Assembly (NCBI RefSeq): GCF_964204865.1
Contig: NC_135251.1
Coordinates: forward strand, 20,274,001 to 20,338,000
Reading direction: 5' to 3'
Source: Styela clava
Taxonomy: Eukaryota > Chordata > Ascidiacea > Stolidobranchia > Styelidae
DNA: 64,000 nucleotides
This document shows positions 9,706-20,515 of the stretch, piece by piece. Position 1 is the stretch's first letter. Every line of letters begins with the position of its first letter. The notes beneath the pieces are model-generated. The model had not been told where the DNA came from, did no database searches, and was given only the letters and a program-made list of their open reading frames with translations. The position numbers and the translations under genes are program-made.

Positions 9706-12700
9706 CAGTGGCGGCGCGTCAATAGGGCCAACCGGGGCAATGCCCCGGTTGTTTTTTCGGTATAATAAAAAATATTCGAAAAATACCTCAATATCGGTTG
9801 CACAGACTGTCTACACTAGCCATATTCTCCCGACATGGTTCATTTTTCGCTCGCAAAGCCTTCGCCGAACGTCGACGGGGCGACGCCGATTTTGCCCCGG
9901 TTGCTCATTGTATATCGTATTCTCTCTTTTATCTTCCACTCGCCGCGTTTGTCTCGTTTGTTTTCTGTTTCTTTTACTAAATCATCGGGGCTAGCCCCGA
10001 AATTATGACGACACAATGCCGACGTTTCTTACAACAACGTGTTGACATATTCACGCATTCCTTCTCGTTCGTTGGTTTCTTGAAGAGTTGATAGTTTCCT
10101 CGCCTTCGTTTTTGTCGCTTGTTTCGCTATTTGAATCAGTTAGAGACCTTTAGTCCATTTGCTTTCGATTTTCCACATTCCTTTTGAGCTTCTCACTCCT
10201 TTCCGGCTTCGCATTTCTTAGCCTTAGACCTCATAATGAATAAGGTTGATGCACTACTTCGCACTCCGTTTTCGCAGCTGCCGCTGGAACAAAAATTAGA
10301 GATACAAAGTCTTGGGCCTTATCAACCATAAAATTGTTCACTGGAACAATCCCATGACGGAGGAAAGCGTCGGCGTATATTCTGCGCGGAAACTTGGTAT
10401 AAAAAACACGAATGGTTGTGTTACAGCGAGGACAAAAATGCACTTTTTTGTTTTTATTGCCTACTTTTTGCTACCGCCCGTGACTCACATTGATGTAAAT
10501 TTGGTTTTAGAGATCTTAAACATCTTTCCGAGCGTGCCAGGGATCATCAATCTTCTATGGAGCATCTGGACAATGCAGTAAAATACCGAACATTCGGAAA
10601 TGTTAATATTGCAGCACAGTTGGATGAAGGACGCGCGGTTTCTATTCGTCGGCACAACCAAAACGTCGAGAAAAACCGCCACGTTCTCGGTCGATTGATA
10701 GATGTTTTGAAGTTCATTGGTTGTCACGAGCTGTCCCTCCGTGGGCACGATGAACGGGCTGGCTCTTCTAATAGAGGGGTATTTTTGGATATGGTGGAAT
10801 ACACCGCATCCCTAGATACAGTATTGAGAGATCATCTTGATGCAACTGTTTCGAAAGGGACATCTAAGGATATCCAAAATGATTTGCTCGATTCAATGTA
10901 TAAAATTTATTTACAACATTTGGCTCTGGAAATTGAGAATTGCCAGTTCCTTTCGATTCAGTCTGACGAGACAACTGACATAACGTGCGTTTCCCAACTG
11001 GCTGTGATTTTTCGGTTTGTGAAAGATGGTAAACCTACCGAGAGATTTCACAGCTTTGTACCAATCGTTGATCGCACGGCCTGCGGGATATCGGCTGTAC
11101 TGAAAGAAGTGTTACAGCCTTACAACGCGAAGTCAAAATTGATAGCTCAAACTTATGACGGCGCGGCAGTCATGAGTGGGTCGAAACATGGTGTTCAAGT
11201 TTATATAAAAGAAGATTTTCCTCATGCGCATTTTTTACATTGTTATACACACCAATTTAACCTCGTTATTAAAAATATGTGTCTTGATACCCCTCTCGTC
11301 CGTATATTTTTTGCAAATGTTTCGGGGTTTTCTTCATTTTTTTCCGTTTCGCCGAAGCGCTCTGACCTCCTTCGCCAGATATGTAGCCGCCGTCTCCCAG
11401 CTTGTGCACCAACACGTTGGAACTTCCAATCACGCGTGGTGCAAGGCGTGTCCGAAATTAGGTCTGAGCTCATTGAGTGTTTCAATGGCATTCAGAGCTC
11501 TCCGGTTTGGGACGAACGCTCTGTGAGGGAGGCGGCAGGTCTAAAGCGTCTGCTAGAAGATGGTGAGTTTTCATTTTTTCTCGCTTTTTTCTCCACAATA
11601 TTCTATCACGTGGATGTATTATACGGCGCCATGCAGTCAAGGCTAATGGATGGAGCGTCTGTGCAGTCATGTATTTCAGACTTCTGCGATGCTGTATCTC
11701 GTATCCGGGAAACAATAAAATACGACGACACATGGAGTGCTTCTTTACGCCGCGAGCAAACAACGCAGCGTTTGATTTTGTCTGCAAAGGAATGCTGTGA
11801 CATTCTGGTGAATCAAATAGGCGATCGTCTGCGCACTGAACACCTTGCCGCGTTCTCTTTGATGAACCCCAAACATTTTTCAAAATTTGCACGTCAATTT
11901 CCCATCCATTTGTTGGCTACTGTCTCCAAATTTTACCCCATGATAAACGTGGGTAAATTGGAAAATGAATTGCGATGTATATACACCAATCAAACTTTTT
12001 TGAACATTACATCAACTTGCGCGCTCTATGGGTTCACACTCTAGTAACTACCTTTGCGGCGTCTGCAAAATTTCTGGACATCATTTTGACGACGCCTATT
12101 TCTTTCGCCGACGCAGAGCGAACATTCAGCACGCTGAAGCGTATTAAAACGTATCTCAGAAACACAATGAAGCAAGATAGATTAAATTCCTTGGCTGTTT
12201 TATCCATTCACAGAGACGTTATTTCTGGGATGCATGACTTTAATCAGCACGTTATTGAGCATTTTGCTTCCAAGAAACCGCGGCGTGTTGCATATATGTT
12301 CAAGCAGTAGAAGTCTAGCAGCATATATATCTATGAGTGAGCGACGCATGTCCTTATCTTTGCATTAACTTTCCTTTTTTCATAGTAACGTTTTAAACCT
12401 TATTTTAGGTTTTGTCTGCTTTCCCGAAGTTTCTGTTAATATGTCATTGTATCTATTCCTTTTGAAAGAGGTTTCAAAATAAACTATGTCTACTCGTATA
12501 TTTATTAATCCCTTGACTTGGACCGGTTTTAAAGACACTTTCTTATCGTTAAAAATTGTCGCTTTTGCCGATTGGTTGTTCCCGATGGAATGGTTTTTAT
12601 ACTCATAAAATGATGGGAGAACTTACAGCGCTCATCCTGTCCCCGTAGATGGGGGTCTTGGTCCCGCAGTAGCTTGCCTCGGTTGTCAAAATGACCACGC

Positions 12701-12710
12701 GCCGCCACTG
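9706..12710 (+). mobile_element. hAT transposon (ZMYM1-like group), nearly full length
   Basis: The ends are inverted copies of CAGTGGCGGCGCGT, starting at 9706 and ending at 12710. The interior carries one transposase (10236-12310, +) with a 5' leader of about 500 bases containing a palindromic CCGGGGCAATGCCCCGG. The flanking octamers (CACAATGA left, CATACGAG right) share only four of eight bases, so no intact target duplication remains. The element sits 390 bases upstream of the copy A thioredoxin start, at the edge of the duplicated segment; copy B has no such insertion. Confidence 0.85.
10236..12310 (+). pseudogene. hAT transposase (zinc finger MYM-type protein 1-like), three lesions
   Basis: The frame begins MNKVDALLRTPFSQLP, a start typical of ZMYM1-like hAT transposases. 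It continues through a TTF-type zinc finger (CAETWYKKHEWLCYSEDK then CFYCLLF, about 10396-10470) and the DUF4371-like catalytic region with SIQSDETTD, AQTYDGAAVMSG and HFLHCYTHQFNL. It ends in a hATC dimerisation domain (ADAERTFSTLKRIKTYLRNT). Lesions: an in-frame TAA at 10329-10331, an in-frame TGA at 10491-10493, and a one-base frameshift at the T run near 11995-12001 that shifts the last third of the hATC region. The frame is otherwise open, so inactivation looks recent. Minus-strand open frames here are shadows. Confidence 0.9.
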
Positions 12711-12829
12711 CATACGAGTGATATTGTTACATATCTAACCTTGAATTTCAACTAGTTAACGTATGTAGTGAGATTTATAGGGGTAAAATTACAAACATAG
12801 CCGTAAATAAGTAAAAACAGAATTGATTA

Positions 12830-12925
12830 TAGACTCGGTAAAAACGACGTGGTCTCGAAATCGAATCCGAGTCAAAAAAATGCCGGGATTCGACTCGATC
12901 GGATTCGAATCCCGGCCCATCCCTA
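12830..12925. mobile_element. Fragment of a hAT-type MITE end
   Basis: GAATCCCGGCCCATCCCTA at the right edge reads TAGGGATGGGCCGGGATTC on the other strand, a common hAT-like terminus. Beside it are repeated TCGAATC words. No opposite end or target duplication was found. Confidence 0.4.
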
Positions 12926-13182
12926 ATAGTTGGGTTGATTCAAAGAGAATTGGACGTTCAAGATGTTTTCAATCATTATCAAGAATGTACCCCAAGGTGA
13001 TAATCAAAATGAGGTCTAAAATTGGGCAAGTTAAGTATATGGGCTATTCCAAGTGACTCTATTGGACAATTCCAGAAATTTTGCATGTTGTTGATGCAGT
13101 ATATTTTTACATTTTTAGCTACATGTTTTGTTTCATTGTCCAATCAGTTGCTTTACGGAGTTTGAACAAAATTACACAAATA

Positions 13183-13960
13183 TTACATACAAGACTTTCT
13201 ACTTAGTGGATATAAAATATAGCACACGATCAAACGCTTTGTGTCACGAATCATACCAAAATTCCTACATTTTAGGCTAACAATCAAAGACCTGGGTGAA
13301 ATTTTAACTTTTTCGGCGAAATGAATGTAGTCCAGTAAAATTCCAGCCTTTTCTAATAGTAACATGCATGCTTGAGTTGAATATTTCAGCTTTCCCTCCG
13401 GGTATTGCAGTAATGAGATTGTTGATTGGGAGGGCCTTTCTACACAGAGGGAGTCCAGAGCTTTTGCCGATTCTGCAAATTTAATATACGGACCCCATTT
13501 TCAGGGTGTATCCTGCAATGTACTTGGACATGCCTTTTCATAACTGCCAATCTGTTCGCAAAATGAAGTCTCAGAGACAACAGATGTTACGTTGTCATCC
13601 AGTGGCTGTAGAATGTGGTAGGTTTTTTCCAACAGGGCCTTTGCTGTAAAAAAAAATGTCAAAATGGCCAGCGAACAACTTAGGCGAGAGTTGTAACTTG
13701 TAAGCATAGAGAATTTAAGCATGACTTGGTAAGCTCCTTTCTCCCTGGCAAAGACTTGCATGAGGGTTTTTATAACATTCAAATGCTGTCGAATCTTATG
13801 TTATCCACCAATTTTATAGCTGCATCATGAGAAAATTTACTTGTTTGGATGCTTTTGAAAAAGAAAATTCTTCGATTTTATGGAAATCCTCCAAAGGAAA
13901 CTCAACAATTCCATATATCTTGTTGGTAGCCAAAATACAGATGATTTGCAGAAAACAGAT
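13183..13960 (-). pseudogene. Decayed minus-strand coding region, family unknown
   Basis: A minus-strand frame is open from about 13797 to 13183 except for one in-frame TGA at 13503-13501. It has protein-like composition, including a hydrophobic stretch AILTFFFTAKALLEKTYHIL and, beyond the TGA, KWGPYIKFAESAKALDSL. Upstream, about 13960-13830, another frame gives IYGIVEFPLEDFHKIEEFSF before breaking. The pattern of long frames with isolated breaks suggests a broken gene or transposase rather than chance. I recognise no family. Confidence 0.3.
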
Positions 13961-14196
13961 AACATAGAGGTTACTGAGTAATGAACTAAAACTAGTCTGG
14001 TTAGGCTATGTGAAAAAAATTAATTAGAGAGATTGTGCAAATTGACAATCTAAATGCGGTGCTGCTTTTAACTTTTATTTAGTCAACACTCATTTCGCAC
14101 TAATTATATAATATTAGGCTACCACATATCAGACAGATAACGGATTTAGCATTGATCATATCGAAGTATGAGAATAAATAGTATGGTAAAGTTTAA

Positions 14197-14563
14197 TACC
14201 GTGTTTCCCCGAAAATAATTCAGGGTCTTATTTCAATTTTCTTCCTAAACATAACACTAGGGCTTATTTTTGGGGGGTGTCTTATATTTTCATTTATCAA
14301 AAACAAAATTACAAAGTAGAGAATTACGAGATTTTCAAATATACAAAATATGAAAACCAATATCTATTTACTTAGAACACGTGCTTATTCAAAATAACTG
14401 CAAAACATAGATTATCATTTAAAACGTGTGGGAAAGATTTCTTGCTATCGACTAGGTAAAGAAAAAATTCGCGTTATTGACTAGGCCTTATTTTGAAGGG
14501 AGGGCATATATTAAAATCATTTTTAAAATTCAGGGTAGGCCTTTTTTCAGGGGAAACACCGTA
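14197..14563. mobile_element. MITE with CGTGTTTCCCC-type termini
   Basis: The left end is TACCGTGTTTCCCCGAAAAT. The right end, read on the other strand, is CTACGGTGTTTCCCCTGAAA. The subterminal GGGTCTTATTT / GGGCTTATTTT words recur inside on both strands. A TA flanks both sides, as for Tc1/mariner-type insertions. There is no coding capacity. Similar TTTCCCC-ended MITEs are common in animal genomes. Confidence 0.65.
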
Positions 14564-16196
14564 GCAGTCCAATAAAAATAGAGTAAAATACAGTGATCAC
14601 CAGCCGTAGAGACCAATACAATATTGATAATAAACAACAGGGTAACATGTTTAATAATTCTTTTTAATTGGTTCATTCAATGAGTGGTTTTATTTAAATA
14701 TAAGAATATTATAAATACCTTATACATTCAGTGTAGATTCAATCCATCGATTGCCATTTTCCTACATACGATACAAGAATATATCACATATTCATGATGA
14801 AGTTAGATTATCGTAGTATTACAGTAAATAATATATATCTCGTGGTTCAAATTTTATATCTCACTATTGATAACAAAAGATACAAACCCGCGACTTCGTA
14901 CCACCGAACGGCCCACGCTGAGTTAGAGATCTCGCTTAAAAAGGCATCGCATTTCCTACTTCCGTACCTCTTTACTCATGTGGAACGACCTTTGAACCCG
15001 CCAGTGAATTCTCTATTATCATTCTCTGTGATGTTACGTGCTCTGTAGCCGAATATAGATATGTACATGAGCACTTTATTTCATATATATATATATATAT
15101 ATATCTGCTGGAAAAGGGTCAAATCCTGATCATGTATTATTGTGTGTTACTATCCTCCAAATCACTTGCCAGTCATAATCAAGTATAATAATTTGATGTG
15201 TTCAAATTATAGTGTATAAAGAAATCTACTCATGATTTCATTACTATTATCAAATGTTTATAATTAAAGTGCTATAATAATAGAATTTTCCCCATCTTTG
15301 CTTATAAAAAATCCATGTCCTATTACATTCATTTTTAGTAGACAAATTTTCCAAATAATAGGTATCCTCGCTAACCCATTTTTATGCAGTTGATATGCAA
15401 TACATATCAACTTATCAGATGAATAAATGATGATCTTGGGACAAAACATGATTATTTAGTACTTTCCAAATCAAAAATTCTTCGAATAATGTATATAGTG
15501 AATACGGTATTTGAGAGGTATTGAAGAATTTAACACCGAACCTGTTAAATGACCCGAAATGTTGTAACGTTGTCTCCCAGTCAAACACCTGAGCATCTTT
15601 TTTTTTATTATAATTTATATATGTTCATGGCTAGACGAACGAAATAAACTCTGTCTCTCTATTAGTTTAAAATACTGACTTCTGGACTTGGCTTATTTTA
15701 TACATATCAAAACTTGTAAATATTTGCATATCAAAACTTGTCATTTATTTCGTTCCATCCATGTATTTTCCACATGTTTTTCCAATAAAACATACTTACC
15801 CCTTACTATTGTTATTTGTAGCTTATTATTGTTAGCTAATTATTTTTGAGGTGGGGCGCAAGACTTCACAAATTCTAAAAAGGGGTTGCGGCTTGAAAAG
15901 TTTGGGAATGTTTGTATGTAGTAGACCCTAACCTGGTACACATGTTCCCGTGTCTACCAACTGGGTTCACATACTTCGAGAGTACCTTTTTGTATTACAT
16001 TTGTGAAACAGAAAAAGCTGAATGTCGGTCTTATTCCATCTGTAAATTTACCAAAAACTCCACAAGGAATGAACAATGCGTATTATCGATGAAATGAAAA
16101 GTGACATATAAAGAATACAGAAGCTGTAGAAAATATTTTGCATTACAGAAAAATTAGTTCACATATTAAATATTTTACATTACAAAAAAAATGGTG

Positions 16197-16325
16197 CTCC
16201 AGAAGTATGTGTACCAATATGAAGGTAACTAATTTTGTTTGCCTACTTTATATCAGGATGTGTAAATGGACTAAATTCTATCGGTAGGGGGATATTCACT
16301 TGTGTAACACAGACAATTCCCGAAC
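16197..16325 (-). repeat. Dispersed repeat family Z, copy 1
   Basis: Read on the minus strand it matches 38553-38690 and 56368-56505. Shared blocks are CTGTGTT..CAAGTGAATAT, then GGCAAACAAAATTAGTTACC, then a GGT(T/A)CA(C/T)A motif. No coding capacity and no clear ends. The three copies differ at roughly a fifth of positions by eye. Confidence 0.6.
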
Positions 16326-16914
16326 TTTTGATAGAACAAAAATAAGGAGAATCGTAACCTAACCTGGTACACATACTACGAGAGTACCGCAAAAACAGCC
16401 CACATAGTAAAAGCAGTTATGGAAATACTTTACATTACAGAAAAATTAATTCACATAGTAAATAGCAGACGAAGGAAATATTTTGCATTGCAGAAAAAAT
16501 AGCTCACATAGTTAATAGCAGTCATGAAATATTTATTACTATTGATTACAAAAGTATAATTGCATCCAAATCAACAGTATCTATACGACTATATAAAGGA
16601 TCGTTAAAATTAAATAATATGCAAGAATCATATTGATAACAAAATGTATTCTAATCAATTTTAATACATCTAAAACAAAATCTTCATAAATATTTTTTGT
16701 AAATTTACAATACATGAAAATATGTGAAACAAACTCAGGTTCTCCATTACATAATACACACATTTCATTCCCTGCTTTTCTTCCGATTTCTGGCTTTTGT
16801 TTTCCATGGCAAGATATCCCAGAGTAATTTATAGTTAAAATCAGTAGTTTTAATAAGTGAACGAATAGCTCGCAGAGCCATGTGATTCATATGGAGCACA
16901 GAGCTATGATTGAG

Positions 16915-17000
16915 AGAGGCCGTGGTTCGCCATATATTTAGGCCTTCTTTTCGGCTTTTTACTCCGCTTGGATAAATATGTAAATCCCATGTTATATCAA
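16915..17000 (+). repeat. Dispersed repeat family Y, 3' part
   Basis: GAGAGGCCGTGGTTCGCCAT followed by TATTTAGGCC and, at the end, GGATAAATATGTAAATCC. This is the 3' portion of the family seen in fuller form at 32890-33090. Ends are undefined. Confidence 0.55.
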
Positions 17001-17659
17001 TTAATAAATACATAAATAACCGCACTCCTCTCGTCGACTGGTTCATATTCTGTTCTGTAGATACGTTTTCTGTCTAATAGATATGCATTCCCAATAAGCA
17101 TATGCTCATAGTTGTATGCTTTCAGCGTACCATACTTCGAAACCCAAAATCAAATATGTATTGAAGAATTAAAGACCTCAAGTCAAGTTAATACGGCCAA
17201 TTTCGCACCCGACTCGGCTGAAGCAAGGGATTTTGGCAGCGAGCAACGCGTTTTCTTAATATGCAACGAACCATTTAGCTGGACGACGTAAAAATGCAGG
17301 GAACAATGCCATAATGAGCAAATCTTTGCAAGTTTCCACTCATTGTAGCCTATATATGCTCATTGCTTAACATTAATGATTAGACACTCGGTTCGCTCAG
17401 ACAGATATTGAAGCATGGTTGTAAATTTGGCCTCGTTTTCGTGGTTTTGCATGTTATTTGTCATTAGTTAGTCAGTTGATTCAACACCAGATCTATCACA
17501 TTTTGATTTTTCAGCCTGAAAAATTCCTAAAAGTTGAATGAAATTGCGCTGAAATCTCTCTCTGATACTAGATGGTGGACGCATGCAATGGCAACAGCAG
17601 TAATTTCAAAAATGCGTTTTTTCAAAATTATGGAAGCATTATAATATATAAGGAAAGAC

Positions 17660-18594
17660 CAGTCACAAAAGGGAGATGCTAGAAGAGAGTATAAGAAGTA
17701 CAATAATATTGCAGATAAAATGCAAGAGCTAGAATTCGTCTTGTTGTTGTGGAATAAATTTTCACAGAGTTAGTCAAGCTCTGCAATATGAGGGTGCAGA
17801 CTTACAAACATATGCAGATCTATATGCTTCATTACTAAATCAGCTGCACATTTGACGAGATAAATTTATGAAGCAGCTGCAAAGGAAATGCTACCAGGTG
17901 TGGATTACAAGGGAGCCACGACTGGGAAACATAACAGAAATAATGTACCAAATGATGGGGATGCGCCAGATTTATATTTGAGTGGCAGAAATAAACTTTG
18001 CATCACCACATTTTACGCAATTGTTGGCAAACTCGTAATTGAAATGAAGAAAAGCGAGGAAATATACAAAGAAATCGCAGAGATTTTTTTTTTTCATAGT
18101 GATGTACCACTACAACCAAATGTTCCTTCATCTGCTGACAAGGAAAGTTATTCGCAGTGTCTTCAAAGGCTTATTGCCAGAAGACTTCAACAGTGATTTC
18201 CCAGCTGAGCTTCAGCAGTTTCATTCCTATGTGCTACATAAATTCAGTGAAACAAAAAACGTAAAATCAAGTATCAGTCATGCTGAACTTCATGAAATTC
18301 TTGTAGAAGATAACAATGAGTGTGCTTTCTCAAATGTAGATACTGGCTTTCGTGTATTTTTAAGATTAATGATCACAACTTGTTCAGCAGAACGTTCATT
18401 TTCCCAGCTGAAGTATATTAAAAATCCCTACAGAACAACTATGAAAAAGACAGACTATAGCTTCATCTCTTTTAAGTATAGAGGCAGATGTGTTACATAA
18501 GCTTAGTTTTGAGAATCTAATCAAAGACTACGCAGCTAAAAAAAAATCAGGAGAAAACTTTTTAAATGTTAGTGGTTTAGTATGGAAGAAGTAA
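17660..18594 (+). pseudogene. Rotted hAT transposase, C-terminal half
   Basis: Pieces of a hAT transposase (P52rIPK/ZMYM style) appear in all three plus frames. KMQELEFVLLLWNKFS lies near 17718-17765 and VSQALQYEGADLQTYADLYA near 17771-17830. A middle block begins AAAKEMLPGVDYKG. Next come LPEDFNSDFPAELQQFHSYV near 18173-18232 and the hATC signature CSAERSFSQLKYIKN near 18380-18424. A terminal block SLLSIEADVLHKLSFENL leads to a stop at 18592-18594. Several frameshifts and stops separate them. About 150 bases downstream, CCGCCCCTG (ending 18749) could be the right terminus. I could not find the left one. It is clearly older than the hAT copy at 9706. Confidence 0.8.
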
Positions 18595-18759
18595 AGAGAA
18601 AATTCGTCTAAAACGAATTTGAGAAGAAACAGTAAAATTTTTTCTAAAAGTTTTTTTTACCGTTGGTTGTGATCATTTTTGATGAATAATACACGCATGT
18701 GTTTCATTTTTTTTTGACACATGGGAGAAAGGGTCATGATCCGCCCCTGAATATGCAGA

Positions 18760-19575
18760 CTTTTCGGATTCTCTATACAATGACATCACAAACTTATAAG
18801 TCTTTTTGCCGTACACTTAAAAATCCAGTTGTGAAAAACTTGTCTGATTTTTCAGCCCTGATTAATCTTGTTTCTTCATGATTATAGTGATCTTCTCCCG
18901 AAGATCACCTTTGCGGATAAAAAGATAACGGTCCTTACTCGTAGCTCCGATATGAATTCAATTTTTATTCCATGAAATACATCGAATCAGCTCCCTGTGT
19001 CCACGTCTAATACCGTGTTTACATCACCATGTAGAATGGTCGTTGTTAACATTTTTGATTTAATGACAATTTCCAGTTAGGTCTTGATACTAAGGCCCGA
19101 CCGATAAGGCCTATTTGGACCTATACCGATAGTTTTCTAAAACTAGGCCGATACCGAGTCTTTCTCGCCTAAAAAGATGGCTACAAGCAACACTAGAAAT
19201 TATCAGTATAGAGCCACAGTGCGAAAGAAAATTGAGTGCATGACAAGAAAGAACACTTATTGTAAGGACAGGAAGCTTATGAATCACAAAAGCTCCAGTT
19301 CAACAGTCTCAAGTTGTAGTTGAGAAAGCAAAGATTTCTGCATTGGCTCCAATGCTTTTCTAGATTGGCTCCAATCACACTTGCTCTAATGTTTTGCGTT
19401 GAGATGGCTCTACAAATTACTGGTGTTTTTTTTTAAATCGGCGGAACCTTGACTTGATAATGATGCGCATATTTTACAAATTAGGTCATCACCACACTCA
19501 CAAACTCGCTTACAAAGTGTAAAATCTTTTGAATAAGAGATACATAGGTAAAATACGCTTTCTGATAAGAGAGGA
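18760..19575. other. No gene seen; possible MITE end
   Basis: At 19091 AAGGCCCGACCGATAAGGCC resembles a hAT-type terminus, and related ACCGATA words follow over about 80 bases. No partner end was found. The rest is AT-rich without coding signs. Confidence 0.35.
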
Positions 19576-19580
19576 CTAGG

Positions 19581-19975
19581 AACAAGAGAGCTACGCCCAA
19601 ATATATGGACACGTCTGTTTGCAGTACAGTACGGTTTACCGTAACGTCAGATCACAGTCTACAAATATATTCACACCAAGCGAAGCAGTACAGTAGGACA
19701 CAAAATGGCGTCCGATGTCCGCAGAACGTTTAATGACGTCATAGCAAACAAAACATATCTCACAGAGCTAACAGAAATATTTAAAATGAATAAAAGTAAT
19801 AGCCTTCTGGGGAAAAATTTTTATCTTTAACCACTGAAAATTTCAAAGCAATTGGTCCAGTATTCGAAGAGAAAAGCGTTTTTTTAATATTTCCACTAGG
19901 TGTGTTATTCTTGTCAAACAACAAGAACAACATAATATTGAAACGATCGTTATGTCCAATAAGTGTCGAAAAAGC
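19581..19975 (+). repeat. Dispersed repeat family X, copy 1 (+)
   Basis: It starts AACAAGAGAGCTACGCCC, runs through ATATATGGACACGTCTGTT, AGTACGGTTTACCGTA and TGACGTCATAGC. It then passes the well-conserved AATTTCAAAGCAATTGGTCC and ends near GAAACGATCGTTATGTCC. The reverse complement of this whole order is at 24680-25113. Partial copies are at 35219-35400, 36340-36531, 36888-37292 and about 62130-62290. It encodes nothing. The palindrome TGACGTCA is a CRE/ATF-type site. Confidence 0.8.
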
Positions 19976-20415
19976 GGAGAAAAAGAGTATTAGACAGAAC
20001 TGCTCTCAATGGACCTTTGACCCCTGGAAAATTCTCTCTATACTTTACCATTGCAAAATTTTCGGGTCCTATTTTAGGAGTGGTATTGCGAGTTGGTAAT
20101 GGGTTATTTGTTTCAAACCATCATTCTGATTCATTGCATTCAACGATCTGTTTTTTTAAAAACACCGGTGCTATAACTTGTTCGTGTCTCTATTTGCCTT
20201 TCAGAAATAAATAGAAGATGAGCTTTACTTTCCACAATTGAAATATGAAATGTTTTATTGACGTGAATAAACTTTTTTATTTTGTTATTTTTCAAAAAAA
20301 AATTCGACATCACATGAGATTCATGCTTGAGAGATTAGAGTCCTTGTGGAATATGCAATTGCCCAAAAAAAACATTTTCTGCTGCTAATTTTAAAATTTT
20401 TTGAACCTCATCCAG

Positions 20416-20515
20416 TGACTCTTCCACAAACACATGGACCGTGTATGGTACATTGGAAACAGAAAGCAATAATAGAGCTAAGAAACAAGCACAACGAAAT
20501 CAAGGCAAATCTTGA
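20416..20515 (+). pseudogene. Orphan duplicate of NUPR1-like exon 2
   Basis: Acceptor CATCCAG followed by a 100-base exon of exactly the same length and phase as 6469-6568, ending in the same TGA. It would encode SDSSTNTWTVYG through NQGKS with only two residue changes (K to T, Q to R). No exon 1 exists upstream within the duplicated part or nearby. Without exon 1 it is most simply a gene fragment, although its frame and acceptor are intact and it could be spliced to some other exon. Confidence 0.65.

Larger units (their letters stand above)
14564..17659. other. No supported gene; repeats
   Basis: The stretch contains an (AT)n run at about 15088-15114 and a hAT-like right end near 15880-15910 (GGGGTTGCGGCTTGAAAAG). 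Near 16120-16530 degenerate units of the type CATTACAGAAAAATTAGTTC recur several times. Members of dispersed families Z (16197-16325) and Y (16915-17000) are also present. No open frame carries recognisable protein content. Confidence 0.5.

Noticed and set aside
9698..12718. 8-bp target duplication for the hAT at 9706-12710
   Set aside because: CACAATGA and CATACGAG agree at only four positions, no better than chance; shifting the ends by a few bases did not help.
17255..18757. AATATGCA at 17255 and 18750 as a target duplication for the rotted hAT at 17660-18594
   Set aside because: The left octamer is not followed by a hAT terminus (the right end reads CAGGGGCGG on the other strand), so the match is probably chance.
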